NCBI RefSeq assembly: GCF_004348995.1
Contig: NZ_SMKQ01000072.1
Location: 1 to 37,160 of the forward strand
Reading direction: 5' to 3'
From: Nonomuraea terrae
GTDB lineage: Bacteria > Actinomycetota > Actinomycetes > Streptosporangiales > Streptosporangiaceae
DNA length: 37,160 bases
Of the stretch, positions 16,902-25,971 are shown piece by piece. Numbering within the stretch: position 1 is the first letter of the stretch; every line of letters starts with the position of its first letter. A program made the translations under genes and the position numbers. The notes below the pieces were generated by a model. It was not told where the DNA came from. It saw only the letters and a program-made list of their open reading frames with translations, and did not search any database.

Positions 16902-17483
16902 TCAGCCGATGACGCCGCTCATGAGCGGGCCTCTGATGGTCGCCGGGGGCAGCACGACGCCGGTCAACCGGGCCGCGAGGAGAAGCGCTCCGGACACCGG
17001 CGACGGCGCTTCAGCACCGGATCGGGGTACGTCATCGGGGTCGAGGCCGACCTCCCTCATCAGGTCGTTGAGCCGATCGGGATCACTTCCGTGCCGCCAT
17101 TCCGGGATCTTGGGGTTGAAGTACGTGACCAGTTCCCCGTCCACCGCGTAGACGAAGGCGTCGGATGCGTAGTCGTGCCGTAGCACCACCACGGCGACGG
17201 TCCCGGCCGAAAGTGCGTGGGCTTTGTCGGCTTCCGTGCAGGTCCACCCGCTCTCCTCGAAGAGCACGGTCCAGTCGCCCACTCGCCCCGCGAGCACCGT
17301 CTCGGGAAAGAGGCCATCGTCTGTCAACTCGTCATAGGTGAGCGGCCGGATGCTCTCCTGGTCGGCACCCAGTCGGACAAGCGCCTCCACCTCGCTGACA
17401 CCACGCACGAAGGTCAGGCACCACAGGTCGCCCAGCTCGTCGTCTTCGGCAAGCCAGGCAACATCGGCGCAGGTGAACGCCAT
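16902..17483 (-). CDS. DUF6461-family protein
   Basis: 193 aa from ATG 17483. The family pattern seen in actinomycetes is present: WCLTFVRGVSEVEALVRLGAD near the N-terminus, GDWTVLFEESGW in the middle, LSAGTVAVVVLRHDYASDAFVYAVDGELVTYFNP, then PDRLNDLMREVGL. No catalytic motif is evident and the function is unknown. ATG 17483 is preferred to the longer GTG 17492 because GAGG lies 8 bp before it. It stands alone, between the aldehyde oxidoreductase operon and the conservon. Confidence 0.75.
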   Translation of the reverse strand: MAFTCADVAWLAEDDELGDLWCLTFVRGVSEVEALVRLGADQESIRPLTYDELTDDGLFPETVLAGRVGDWTVLFEESGWTCTEADKAHALSAGTVAVVVLRHDYASDAFVYAVDGELVTYFNPKIPEWRHGSDPDRLNDLMREVGLDPDDVPRSGAEAPSPVSGALLLAARLTGVVLPPATIRGPLMSGVIG

Positions 17484-17939
17484 CCGCAACACCTCATCTG
17501 TTGATCATCGTGCCGTCAGCGTGCCATTGAGGGGCGAACAAGAGGGCCGGGCAGGGGGTGAGGCGTGATCTACGGCTCACCGATGCCGGGCCGAGGCAGG
17601 TCCCGGTCCGTGATGCCGTCTGCCCCCTATCGTGCTGGATGAGCAACTCGACTGCGGCTGCCGTGCTCACGGCCACCGATCTGGCCGAGGCGATACGTGC
17701 GGTGCGCACCTTGTTGGGCACCTCGAGTGGTGGGCGTCGGCGGGCAGTTAGCACGGCTCGTCGGAGGCGGTCAACTCCCAGGACCTTCACCAGCCAGGTG
17801 TGGTGGATTGTGGTGCTTTACCCATTTGTAGGCGTTTTGTAAGTTGGCTTGTTTGGCAGGGTACGGGGGTGGTTCGGAGCGGAACGGAGCTTTAGGGTGA
17901 AGATCGACCGCTGGTAGTCCCACATAGCGAGGGAGTGTT
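17484..17939. other. Intergenic region upstream of P450 gene
   Basis: 456 bp. Short frames exist on both strands, but none has clear family features or a good start. The last 100 bp are AT-richer, likely hold the P450 promoter, and end with ribosome-binding sequence GAGGGAG about 6 bp before the ATG at 17940. Confidence 0.4.
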
Positions 17940-19157
17940 ATGACCGCGGCTGCAACGCCCGACATCCTCTCGGATGAGTTTGCCTTAGACCCCTACCGCG
18001 CCTATCGCCAGATGCGCAACGATGAGCCGCTCATCCGGCAGGAGCAGGGTGTACCGGGCTACATCATCTCCCGATACGAGGATGTCCAACGTGCGTTCAA
18101 TGACGACACGTTCACCACGGCGAACTACGACTGGCAGCTCGAGCCTGTCCACGGGCGCACGTTCTTGCAAATGAGCGGGCGCGAGCATCAGGTGCGGCGG
18201 GCGCTGGTGGCGCCGGCGTTCCGCGGCAGGGAACTGCAGGAAAAGTTCCTGCCTGTGATCGAGCGCAACTGCCGTGAGCTCATCGACACGTTCAGGCACG
18301 CCGGCGAGGCAGACCTCGTAGCACAGTTCGCCACGAGGTTCCCGATCAACGTCATCGTGGACATGCTCGGTCTGGACAAAGCAGATCACGCGCGGTTCCA
18401 CTCCTGGTACACCGCCATCATCGCCTTCCTCGGCAACCTGAGCCAGGACCCGGAGGTGACGGAACGAGGGCTGCGTACACGCGAGGAGTTCGCCGCCTAC
18501 ATGATCCCCATCATCCAGCGCCGCCGCGATCACCCCGGCGACGATCTGCTCTCCACACTCTGCCAGGCAGAGATCGAAGGCACCCGGATGAGCGACGAGG
18601 ACATCAAGGCGTTCTGCAGCCTGCTCCTCACCGCGGGAGGGGAAACGACCGACAAGGCCATCGCGGCTATGTTCGCGAACCTGATCGACCATCCCGACCA
18701 GCTTGAGGCAGTCCGTCAAGACCGGAGCCTGATCGCGCGGGCGTTCGCCGAGACCCTGCGTTTCACGCCCCCCGTGCACATGATCATGCGGCAGCCGTCC
18801 GAGGACGTGAAGCTGAGCGGCGGTGTCGTCCCCGCAGGTAGCACCGTCATCTGCCTGATCGGTGCCGCCAACCGCGACGAGCGGAAATACACCAACCCTG
18901 ACTCCTTCGACATCTTCCGCCCCGAGCTGAAGGAGACGACGGCGTCCACAGCTGCCGCTGGACACCTGGCATTCGCGCTGGGCAGGCATTTCTGCGTCGG
19001 CGCGCTTCTGGCCAAGACCGAGGTCGAGGTGGCGACCAACCAGCTCCTGGACGCCATGCCGGATGTACGGCTGGCTGAGGGCTTCCGCCCGCAGGAGAAG
19101 GGTGTGTTCACCCGCGGGCCCGCCTCACTCAAGGTGCGTTTCACTCCTGTCGGGTGA
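17940..19157 (+). CDS. Cytochrome P450 (conservon-linked, CYP154-like)
   Basis: 405 aa, a complete soluble bacterial P450. The C-helix motif is GREHQVRRALVAPAF, and the I-helix oxygen-binding motif is LLLTAGGETTDK. The K-helix ExxR is present as ETLR, and the heme pocket is FALGRHFCVG with ligand C352. In Streptomyces, conservon CYP157 genes are often paired with a CYP154 gene. Here the pair is convergent, 42 bp apart, rather than in tandem. The substrate cannot be told. A stem-loop lies in the gap between the two P450 genes. Confidence 0.92.
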   Translation: MTAAATPDILSDEFALDPYRAYRQMRNDEPLIRQEQGVPGYIISRYEDVQRAFNDDTFTTANYDWQLEPVHGRTFLQMSGREHQVRRALVAPAFRGRELQEKFLPVIERNCRELIDTFRHAGEADLVAQFATRFPINVIVDMLGLDKADHARFHSWYTAIIAFLGNLSQDPEVTERGLRTREEFAAYMIPIIQRRRDHPGDDLLSTLCQAEIEGTRMSDEDIKAFCSLLLTAGGETTDKAIAAMFANLIDHPDQLEAVRQDRSLIARAFAETLRFTPPVHMIMRQPSEDVKLSGGVVPAGSTVICLIGAANRDERKYTNPDSFDIFRPELKETTASTAAAGHLAFALGRHFCVGALLAKTEVEVATNQLLDAMPDVRLAEGFRPQEKGVFTRGPASLKVRFTPVG

Positions 19158-19161
19158 CGGC

Positions 19162-19183
19162 CGGGTGGGCGGCCGCCCGGCAG
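19162..19183. terminator. GC-rich stem-loop between convergent P450 genes
   Basis: GCCGGG (19162-19167) pairs with CCCGGC (19178-19183); the inner GGGCGGCCGCCC is itself palindromic. It lies in the 42-bp gap between two convergent stops. There is no T run, so the strength is uncertain. Confidence 0.45.
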
Positions 19184-19199
19184 GGCGCAGGCGGCGGCG

Positions 19200-20483
19200 C
19201 TAGCGGCCGGCTTGGTGGGGTGGAAGCGTGGGCGTGAACACCACTGGCAGGGTGAACAAGCCACGCATCCACACCGAGGGCCGCCACTGCAGGTCGTCCG
19301 GCGGCGCGGCCAGCGTGACATCGGGGAGCCGGTCGATCAGAACCTCGACGGCCGTCTTGGCAATGGTCTCCGCGAGTTCGGGTGCCGGCCATGGGCATCC
19401 GTGCTCGCCGTGACCGAAGGACATGTGGGCGCGGTTGTTCCCGGAATCGCTGTGGGAGTGCGGCAGGACTTGGGGGTCGGTGTTGGCCGCGGCCAGTCCC
19501 AGGACGAGCAGGTCGCCCTTGCGGATGGTTCGGCCGCCGAGCTGGCAGTCCTGCACGGCCCAACGTCCGATGAAGTTCTGCGTGGGGGTGTCCTTCCACA
19601 GGACCTCGTTCAGCGCCTGAGCGGCGCTGCTGCGTCCGCCCTGCAACGTGACGGAGAACTCGTCGTCGACGAGCATCAGCCGCAGAGTGTTGCCGATCCA
19701 GTTGCCCGTGGGAGCCTGGGCTGCCGCCATCATCACCAGGAGGTCGATGACGACTTCGTCGTCGGTGAGCTGTGCGGGGTGGGCCAGCATCCGGGAGGGG
19801 ACGTCGCGGCCGGGGTGCGCGTGCTTGTCGGCCACGAGTTGCTGCATTCTGGCGTGCACTCGCTGATGTGCTTGGGCGGCGTTGTCGTCGCTGTCGAGCG
19901 AATCGAAGACGTCTTGCACGAGCGCGGGGACGTCGGCGTCCGGTAGGCCGAACAGCCGGGCGATGACCCGGGCCGGGATCTGGTAGGCGTACTCGGTGAT
20001 CAAGTCGGCGGTGCCGTTGCCGACGAATCCGTCGATCAGCCGGTCAGCGACCTTCGCGCAGGTGGCGATCAGCTCAGTGCGATTGACCTCGTGTAAAGCG
20101 TCGCCGATGGCCCCCGCCCGTCGATGGTGTTCGGCACCTTCGGCGAACATGACCGACGGGGTCCAGCCAACGTACGGGATGAGCGGCCAGTCGCCAGGGA
20201 TCTGGTCATAGATGTTCCAGCGCCGGCAGTCTCGGGCGAACCACTGCGGATTGTTCGTGATGTGGTGGACTTCTCGATATCCCAGGACGAACCAGGCAGG
20301 CATGTCTCCGTCGAGCAGAATGGGGACGACCGGTCCCCGTTGCCGCATCTGCTGATACAGAGCGGCTGGATCCTCGGCGATCTGAGGTCCGTAGAAGCGG
20401 ACTGCGTCGGTGTGGTCCGGATAGTGCGCCGCCTCCCGGGTGATGGCGAGGGCGGACTCGGTGGCGGAGGAACGTTCGGTCAC
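19200..20483 (-). CDS. cvnE: Conservon P450 CvnE (CYP157-like, lacks ExxR)
   Basis: 427 aa. The heme-binding loop is FGHGEHGCPWPAPELAE with ligand C363, typical of the CYP157 group. The K-helix motif, nearly universal as ExxR, reads E293-V-L-W296 here, so the Arg is missing. Known CYP157 members show the same loss. The I-helix is also unusual (AAAQAPTGNW in place of AGxxT). Oxygenase activity is therefore doubtful, and a signalling or structural role with the GTPase is possible. GTG 20483 overlaps the stop of the GTPase gene (GTGA), making it the last gene of the conservon. Confidence 0.88.
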   Translation of the reverse strand: MTERSSATESALAITREAAHYPDHTDAVRFYGPQIAEDPAALYQQMRQRGPVVPILLDGDMPAWFVLGYREVHHITNNPQWFARDCRRWNIYDQIPGDWPLIPYVGWTPSVMFAEGAEHHRRAGAIGDALHEVNRTELIATCAKVADRLIDGFVGNGTADLITEYAYQIPARVIARLFGLPDADVPALVQDVFDSLDSDDNAAQAHQRVHARMQQLVADKHAHPGRDVPSRMLAHPAQLTDDEVVIDLLVMMAAAQAPTGNWIGNTLRLMLVDDEFSVTLQGGRSSAAQALNEVLWKDTPTQNFIGRWAVQDCQLGGRTIRKGDLLVLGLAAANTDPQVLPHSHSDSGNNRAHMSFGHGEHGCPWPAPELAETIAKTAVEVLIDRLPDVTLAAPPDDLQWRPSVWMRGLFTLPVVFTPTLPPHQAGR

Positions 20484-21100
20484 AGGGTTCTCTTTCCGGA
20501 TGAGGCAGAGTGCACGCTGATGAGGTACCGGACCAGTGCGATCAGCACGCTCTTGCAGGACTCACGATCCCGGGCGTCGCAGTCGAGCATGGGCACCTCC
20601 GGCGCGAGGTCCAGCGCATCGCGGATGCGGTCGAGCGCGGGTCCGGGGTCGGAGTCGAAGCGATTGACCCCGACGACGAATGGAGTGCCGTGGTGCTCAA
20701 GCCGGTCGATGGAGTACCACGACTCTTGCAAGCGGCGGGTGTCGACCAGGACGACCGCCCCCAGGCTGCCGCTGAACAGCTGATTCCACAGGAACCAGAA
20801 CCGTTCCTGCCCCGGCGCTCCGAACAGGTAGAGCACACGTTGCTCGTCAAGCGTGATGCGGCCGAAGTCGAAGGCCACCGTGGTGGTGCGCTTGTTGAGC
20901 ACGCGGCTGACGTCATCGATTCCTGCTGAGGCCTGCGTCATGTACTCTTCGGTGCTCAGCGGCCGGATCTCGCTGACGGCACCGACCATGGTCGTCTTGC
21001 CCACCCCGAAGCCGCCCACGATGACGATCTTTAGCGCCTGGCTCGCAGTCGGCAGCAGCGGGTGAACGTCCGCCGGTTGGTCAAAGGTTGCGGAGGCCAT
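20480..21100 (-). CDS. cvnD: Conservon small GTPase CvnD
   Basis: 206 aa, Ras-like GTP-binding protein of the MglA/CvnD type. The P-loop is GGFGVGKTT (29-37). The G3 motif is FGAPGQERF and the G4 motif is VNRFD in place of NKxD. ATG 21100 (MASATFDQPAD) is chosen because other CvnD proteins begin this way; the frame is open to 21124. It overlaps the end of the DUF742 gene by 20 bp. In conservons this GTPase works with the CvnA-C proteins in a G-protein-like complex at the membrane. Confidence 0.9.
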   Translation of the reverse strand: MASATFDQPADVHPLLPTASQALKIVIVGGFGVGKTTMVGAVSEIRPLSTEEYMTQASAGIDDVSRVLNKRTTTVAFDFGRITLDEQRVLYLFGAPGQERFWFLWNQLFSGSLGAVVLVDTRRLQESWYSIDRLEHHGTPFVVGVNRFDSDPGPALDRIRDALDLAPEVPMLDCDARDRESCKSVLIALVRYLISVHSASSGKRTL

Positions 21101-21506
21101 TGAGTACCTGTTCAAGAACTTCAAGATCAGGGGCAGATGATGGTGCGGACACCGGATGGCGGGCCGTGATGTGGCCGCGGTCCAGCAGTTCGCACAGCAG
21201 GATTTTGATCGCGGTGACGGGCAGGCGCAGTTGAGCGGAGATCTCCACCACAGACATCGGCCGCCGGGTCAGCTGCAGAATCCTTGCATGTTCGGACTGC
21301 TGTCCCGGTTGAGGGTCGCATTCGGCGACGATGAGGGTGACCGTGTCGAACGCCTTTTCGTCGGCGCGTGTGCGCCCGCCGGTGATGGTGTAGAACCGGT
21401 CGGGGTTGTCCTGGTGTATGAGCCGCTTGCCGGGCTGCGGACTGCTCTGGCGGGGAGCCGGATGAGCCCGGGGATCGTCCCGGCCCGGGGGCTGATGTCC
21501 GCTCAT
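21081..21506 (-). CDS. cvnC: Conservon DUF742 protein CvnC
   Basis: 141 aa. After a Pro-rich N-terminal tail, the DUF742 core is seen: RFYTITGGRTRAD, LTRRPMSVVEISAQLRLPVTAIKILLCELLDRGHI (a winged-helix-like unit) and the characteristic end VLEQVLNGLRNL. Its start overlaps the stop of the roadblock gene (ATGA). The longer frame up to 21953 is a shadow through the roadblock gene. It acts as a component of the conservon complex. Confidence 0.92.
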   Translation of the reverse strand: MSGHQPPGRDDPRAHPAPRQSSPQPGKRLIHQDNPDRFYTITGGRTRADEKAFDTVTLIVAECDPQPGQQSEHARILQLTRRPMSVVEISAQLRLPVTAIKILLCELLDRGHITARHPVSAPSSAPDLEVLEQVLNGLRNL

Positions 21507-21928
21507 GGGCGGCTGCCGTGATCCGCGGAATGACGGGGAGCCGCGGTGAGGAACCCTCCGATCTGCTCCACCAGTTCGTTCATCTTGTGTGCGACGATCC
21601 CCACGTCGGCGCCTTCCTCGGCGATGACCGCCAGGTGCGCACCCTCGCCGGCCGGGACCATCAGCAGCATCCCACCACCGAACTCCACCATGGCCTGTCC
21701 CGACCCGCTGGCATCCCCGAACGCGGCCGAGGCGGCCAACGCGAGGGCCTGAATGCCGGCGGTGGTGGCAGCGAGGTGGTCGGCGTGGTCGGTATGCAGA
21801 CCGGAGGTGCCGCACATCGCCAGTCCGTCCCGGGAGGCCACCAACACGTGCATGACGCCCGGGGTGTTGTCCCGGAGGTTCTCCAACAGCCACCCGAGCT
21901 GGTTTCTCATGGAATCTGTGGCGCTCAT
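21503..21928 (-). CDS. cvnB: Conservon roadblock/LC7 protein CvnB
   Basis: 141 aa, one roadblock/LC7 domain: LGWLLENLRDNTPGVMHVLV, ASRDGLAMC, then LAATTAGIQALALAASAAFG and the GGGMLLMVPAGEGAHLAVI strands. Such proteins bind and regulate the small GTPase (MglB-like). It is 129 bp downstream of the CvnA gene and overlaps the DUF742 start. The 129-bp gap has a small stem (CCGGC/GCCGG, about 21956-21968) but no gene. Confidence 0.93.
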   Translation of the reverse strand: MSATDSMRNQLGWLLENLRDNTPGVMHVLVASRDGLAMCGTSGLHTDHADHLAATTAGIQALALAASAAFGDASGSGQAMVEFGGGMLLMVPAGEGAHLAVIAEEGADVGIVAHKMNELVEQIGGFLTAAPRHSADHGSRP

Positions 21929-22057
21929 CGCAGCGACGGGGCCTCATGTGCACCCGGCGAAGCCGGCTGCCTTGGCCCCTTGCCTCCCATCGGCGATCGG
22001 TATTGGTGCGGGTTGTGTGACGCGGCCGCGTACGACCGTGAGGGGCAGGACGTCTCG

Positions 22058-23656
22058 CTAGTCGTCCTCGCGCGACTGCGGGGGCGGCGGTGGTGATGAG
22101 GGTTCAGGCCGAGCGCTCCCACGCGCGAAGGCGGCCAGGCGGCGCGCGGCGGCGCCACTGTCCGATGCGGGCCTGGTGGTGGCCGGAGTGGAGGCGGCAG
22201 GCGCGGCTGCCCTGAGGGTCTCCCCTCGAGGACGTCTGGGTAGTTCGCCGTCAGCGGTGGGCGGTATCTGATGCCGGGGAGCAGGTGGTGAGAAATCGGT
22301 GAGGGCTCTCGAAGACTCCTGTCCGGTCAGTGGTTCCTCCGTATGCGGATACACGATCATCTGCCGGGGGATCAGCGTCACGACGCCGACGCCGCCGCGG
22401 GAGGACGGCCGGAAGTTGACTCCAAGCCCATACTTGCCGGCCAATCTGCCTACCACGGCCAGGCCCAGGCGGGTCCCGGACAGCGTGGCCAGATCCATCG
22501 GCTGGCTTACCAGGTCCTCGGCAATGCGCCGTTCGCGGGAGCGCATGCCCAAGCCGCTGTCTTCGATCGTGATGACGATGCCCGCGTCCTCTTCTTCCAC
22601 GTAGACGTGGACACTCGTACTGGGAGGGGAGAACGAGGTCGCGTTGTCGATCAGTTCGGCCAGAACGTGAATCACGCCCTCAGCGGCGTACCCTTCAACC
22701 GCTGCGGTGCTGGTGGAGTGCGTTTCGACGCGGCGATAGGCGGCGATGCGGCCGATCGCCCCCCTCAGGACGCTTTCCATCCCGATCGGCTTGGGCCAGC
22801 GGCGCCCGGTGCGCCCTCCGGCCAGCACCGCGATGTTGTCCGCCAGCCGGCCCAGGCGAGTGATCTGGTGGTCTAGTTCGAGCAGGTCCGCGAAGATGTC
22901 GGGCTGCTTGCCGTACTGGTGCTCCCGCTCCTGGATGTAGGCCAGTGTTTCCGTCACATCAGCCTGGATGCGGGCCGCGACGCTGGCGCACGCTACCATC
23001 GCCGCCGCTCCTTGGCGGTTCGCGGCTTCCAGCTCGCGTGCGATTCCGACCCACAAGTGCTGCACGGCCGGCTGGCTGAGTCGCTTCACTTCGGTCAGCG
23101 TGATCTCTGCCGCGCCGTCGCCCACTCGCATCTGCTGGACCAGGGCGGGAAGCTGCTCATCGGCCAGCTTTCCGAGCTCATCCTGCATGGCGGAGCAGGC
23201 GGCCAAGGCGCTCGCCCGCGTGCTTCTCTCCCGGTCCAGCACCTGCCCGAGCGCGTGCAGGAGTCGCTTGGCCTCCGGGTGGGACGGCCGCTGCTGCTTG
23301 GCCAGCACATCGGGCACCGTACTGGTCTGGCGTCGCCAGAGCTCCGGCAGCGTGCCCTCGGTCAGGCTGCGGATATCCCTCTCAAGGAGCCCTGCCGCTG
23401 CCTCGATGCGGTGACTGCGCTCGCGCCAACGACCGGCGGTCGCGGCGAAATACGCCGCGACCGCGACTGCTCCCGATGCAATGGCGAAGACCACTATGCC
23501 GCCTGGCATCACGAGTGTTCTTTCCACCGGAGAGATCTGGGCCAGGGCCCATGCGCCGGCCCCGCACAAGATGAACGCCGTGACGGCGAAGGAACCTAAC
23601 GCTCGCTTCAACGGTGACAGCTGAAGCCTCGGCCGGCTTGGGACGTGTGCTGACAT
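22058..23656 (-). CDS. cvnA: Conservon sensor histidine-kinase-like ATPase CvnA
   Basis: 532 aa. Two transmembrane segments (about 20-40 and 50-72) are separated by only about ten residues, so there is almost no extracytoplasmic loop. A helical cytoplasmic middle follows, then a GHKL ATPase domain with N-box ELIDNATSFSPP, G1 EDSGLGM and G2 GTRLGLAVVGRLA. The last 100 residues are Pro/Ala/Ser-rich and disordered. I see no phospho-acceptor His in an H-box context. It is the first gene of the minus-strand conservon; its promoter lies in the AT-richer region above 23656. Confidence 0.9.
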   Translation of the reverse strand: MSAHVPSRPRLQLSPLKRALGSFAVTAFILCGAGAWALAQISPVERTLVMPGGIVVFAIASGAVAVAAYFAATAGRWRERSHRIEAAAGLLERDIRSLTEGTLPELWRRQTSTVPDVLAKQQRPSHPEAKRLLHALGQVLDRERSTRASALAACSAMQDELGKLADEQLPALVQQMRVGDGAAEITLTEVKRLSQPAVQHLWVGIARELEAANRQGAAAMVACASVAARIQADVTETLAYIQEREHQYGKQPDIFADLLELDHQITRLGRLADNIAVLAGGRTGRRWPKPIGMESVLRGAIGRIAAYRRVETHSTSTAAVEGYAAEGVIHVLAELIDNATSFSPPSTSVHVYVEEEDAGIVITIEDSGLGMRSRERRIAEDLVSQPMDLATLSGTRLGLAVVGRLAGKYGLGVNFRPSSRGGVGVVTLIPRQMIVYPHTEEPLTGQESSRALTDFSPPAPRHQIPPTADGELPRRPRGETLRAAAPAASTPATTRPASDSGAAARRLAAFARGSARPEPSSPPPPPQSREDD

Positions 23657-24581
23657 CGATCAGGTCCTCATGGCGAGTTGACGGCCCGGCACCGCAGGCG
23701 CATTCACCTACTGATGCGGTAGATGGCAAGCAAAGTACAAAAGCGAACGTGTGACGCAACGGTCCGCATGGGATCAAGTACAAACCGTAGCACCACCTCA
23801 AATATTAGGGGGTCTGCACACATCATTCACAAGCGATCGCCTGTGCCCAGACAGCAGTCAGCCAACCCTTCGGTAGCCATTCCGGCATATCGGATTATCG
23901 CGACATCGAGCAATACTGCTTGACATATAACTTATGGACCGAGCAAATGTGTCAGTTTGGGGTGTGCGGCATTTCCTCGCACTGGTAGGGCGTAGTACTC
24001 CTCAGCTGCCATGGCGCGAGGACTGGAGCCGGACTGGGAGATGCCGGGGGCTCAAGGTTCGCCCATCGCGCAGATGATCACGACGTGCCTTGTCATCATC
24101 GGGCGAGTCACGGGCGAGGAAATAAGCGCCGAATGGCTGCGAACTCCACATACGCGTTATGTCATCCCGCGGCCCGCCGGATGTGGCTGCACAGCGACGC
24201 CGAGTGGTGCGAATGGCGGTACGGCGAGGCGCTCAATGGCGCCGTTCTCGCCGAGCTGCGCCTCATGAGCCCCGATGAGGGAGGGCGCACGAGACCCGTG
24301 CCCTGCCGCGCGGAATGTGGCGCCCGGAACGGAGCTGCCGCACAGTGACCGGCGATAAAGAGCCTCACCCCGAGCGTCGATCTCTCCTACGCCGGCGTCT
24401 TTCTCCTGGAAAGCCAAGGGGAAGTCGACTACGTGACAGCCTCATGGGCGGGGTGGCGAGACGAGACGCTCGATCCCGTTCGGCGCAGCCACTTCGTCGG
24501 CGCGCCGTCGCGCAGATCCGGCCTCATGTCGCAGACTGCCGGCTCGAGAACGTTCCCATCGCCGTCTGATGCCCGGGTCTC
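23657..24581. other. Long region without an intact gene; possible decayed coding sequence
   Basis: 925 bp. The first 300 bp are AT-richer and probably hold the cvnA promoter. From 24011 to 24577 protein-like text appears in changing plus-strand frames: IAQMITTCLVIIGRVTGEE, then LHSDAEWCEWRYGEALNG, then SVDLSYAGVFLLESQGEVDY. Stops and frame changes prevent a single product. I do not recognise a family. It may be a frameshifted gene or chance. Confidence 0.35.
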
Positions 24582-25217
24582 TCATCGCAGGAACGGGATG
24601 GAGACGGGGTAGTCGTACGGGGTGCCGCGGGTGGCGGTGGTGGTGGCGAGGATGCGGAAGACGATCGCCGCTATCCAGATCACCAGGGCGAGCGGGATGG
24701 CGAGCAGGGCGCCGAGCCCTCCGGTGGTGTAGACGACCATGACGAGGACGGCGGCCGTGATGAGCTCCGTGAAGGCGAAGTTGAGCGACTGGCGGGCGTG
24801 GCGCCGGACGAAGGGATCCGTGCCGCTGGGGCCGTTCAGGATGACCAGGGGTGGGATCCAGAGCAGGAGCGAGCTGATGCCGCAGGTGAGCAGGCCGCCG
24901 ACGTCGAGGAGCAGGGCGCCGAGGTGGGTCCACATGGCCGTGCTGCGGGCTTGCGCGGAGGGCGATGCCGTGGCTTGGCCGGAGGGGGATGGAGTGGTCC
25001 AGGGCTCCGGTCTCGTCCACCACGACCAGTAGGGCGGTGGCGCGGGCCAGTCCGGCTCGGGGCCGCTCCACACCGCCGTGGGGACCCAGCCCGGAGGCGG
25101 GGTCGGCCATCCCGGTGGCGGGTTGAAGGACCACTCAGAGGACGGTCGCGGGGGGATGCGCAAGGGGTCCACCGATCGGGGGGAAGCGGGACGGGATCCG
25201 TCCGTTGCGGGACGCAA
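24582..25217 (-). CDS. DUF4870 membrane protein with Pro/Trp-rich N-terminus
   Basis: 211 aa. The first 90 residues are Pro/Trp-rich (PPPGWPTPPPGW, PPPYWSWW), likely disordered. The rest matches DUF4870: MWTHLGALLLDVGG, then a helix ending LWIPPLVIL, then the hallmark DPFVRRHARQSLNFAFTE, and two more hydrophobic segments (about 153-170 and 173-193). It is probably an inner-membrane protein with three to four helices. Function unknown. Confidence 0.85.
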   Translation of the reverse strand: MRPATDGSRPASPRSVDPLRIPPRPSSEWSFNPPPGWPTPPPGWVPTAVWSGPEPDWPAPPPYWSWWTRPEPWTTPSPSGQATASPSAQARSTAMWTHLGALLLDVGGLLTCGISSLLLWIPPLVILNGPSGTDPFVRRHARQSLNFAFTELITAAVLVMVVYTTGGLGALLAIPLALVIWIAAIVFRILATTTATRGTPYDYPVSIPFLR

Positions 25218-25330
25218 TCCGCCAATTATGCACAGGCCGATATGGGGGTCATGACGCGCCGAACATCAGATGCGGTGGTCGAGGCGGGATTGGGCGAGTT
25301 CGCGGAAGGCGGCGATCAGAGCCCACTGCT

Positions 25331-25753
25331 TCAGGACGAGGGTACGTCCGGCAGCAGGGTGAAGGACGGGACGTGGCGCGGGCGGATCTGCGAGAAGTCG
25401 TGATGGTCGAGGGTGGCGATGTGGGTGACCGACAGCCGTTCGGCGATGGCGACGACGGACGCGTCCGCCGAGTCGAGACCCTTGTGGAGCTGGACGAGCT
25501 CGGCCATCCGGTGGACGTCCTGCGGGATCAGGTTGACCAGCTCGAACTCGTCGGTCACCTGGTCGAGGAACTCCGCGTGGACGGACGCGCCCAGCTGCCG
25601 GTTGATGATCCAGCCGGCCTCGATCAGCACCGTGGACGGGAGCAGCAGCGGTCCGTCGAGCGTTCGCAGCAGCCGGACGCACGACACGTGATGCTCGTCG
25701 TCGCGATCGACCACCGCGATCAACGGTCCTGTATCAAGAAGAACAGCAGTCAC
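25331..25753 (-). CDS. vapC: PIN-domain toxin (VapC-like)
   Basis: 140 aa PIN-domain ribonuclease. The acidic metal-binding residues are visible: D7 (LLDTGPLIA), E45 (LIEAGW), D97 (SADASVVAIAERL) and D116 (TLDHHDF). VapC toxins cut RNA and are neutralised by the protein made just upstream. GTG 25753 overlaps the stop of the antitoxin gene (GTGA), which fixes the start. Confidence 0.92.
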   Translation of the reverse strand: MTAVLLDTGPLIAVVDRDDEHHVSCVRLLRTLDGPLLLPSTVLIEAGWIINRQLGASVHAEFLDQVTDEFELVNLIPQDVHRMAELVQLHKGLDSADASVVAIAERLSVTHIATLDHHDFSQIRPRHVPSFTLLPDVPSS

Positions 25754-25971
25754 ACCGACCGATTGAACCGCTCCGCCAGCAGATCTTCGACCCGTTCGGA
25801 AAGATGGCCGTCACCGGACGCCCCGATGCCCGAAATGGACAGGCGGCGGCGTACGGGCCCGTCGTGCGGGAGGCCGGCCAACTCGGTCTCGGCCCACCGC
25901 AGGAGGCGGCGGGCCTGGGCGGGCGACAGCCGATCGACCAGGCGGTGCAGCTCCTCGTGCGCGGCGCTCAT
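25750..25971 (-). CDS. vapB: Antitoxin partner of VapC
   Basis: 73 aa from ATG 25971 (MSAAHEELHRLVDRLSP). It is helical at the N-terminus (SPAQARRLLRWAETELAG), with a C-terminal tail (LSERVEDLLAERF) that would wrap the toxin. The frame is open upstream to 26091, but that part is low-complexity and not needed. Position and the stop-start overlap with the PIN gene make antitoxin the clear reading. I cannot assign the DNA-binding family with confidence. Confidence 0.8.
   Translation of the reverse strand: MSAAHEELHRLVDRLSPAQARRLLRWAETELAGLPHDGPVRRRLSISGIGASGDGHLSERVEDLLAERFNRSV

Noticed and set aside
21507..21953. N-terminal extension of the DUF742 protein
   Set aside because: It overlaps the whole roadblock gene in another frame. 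The ATGA overlap at 21506 is the normal conservon start.
23920..23948. TTGACA resembling a sigma-70 -35 box
   Set aside because: No TAnnnT element lies 16-18 bp downstream on the plus strand and no intact gene follows.
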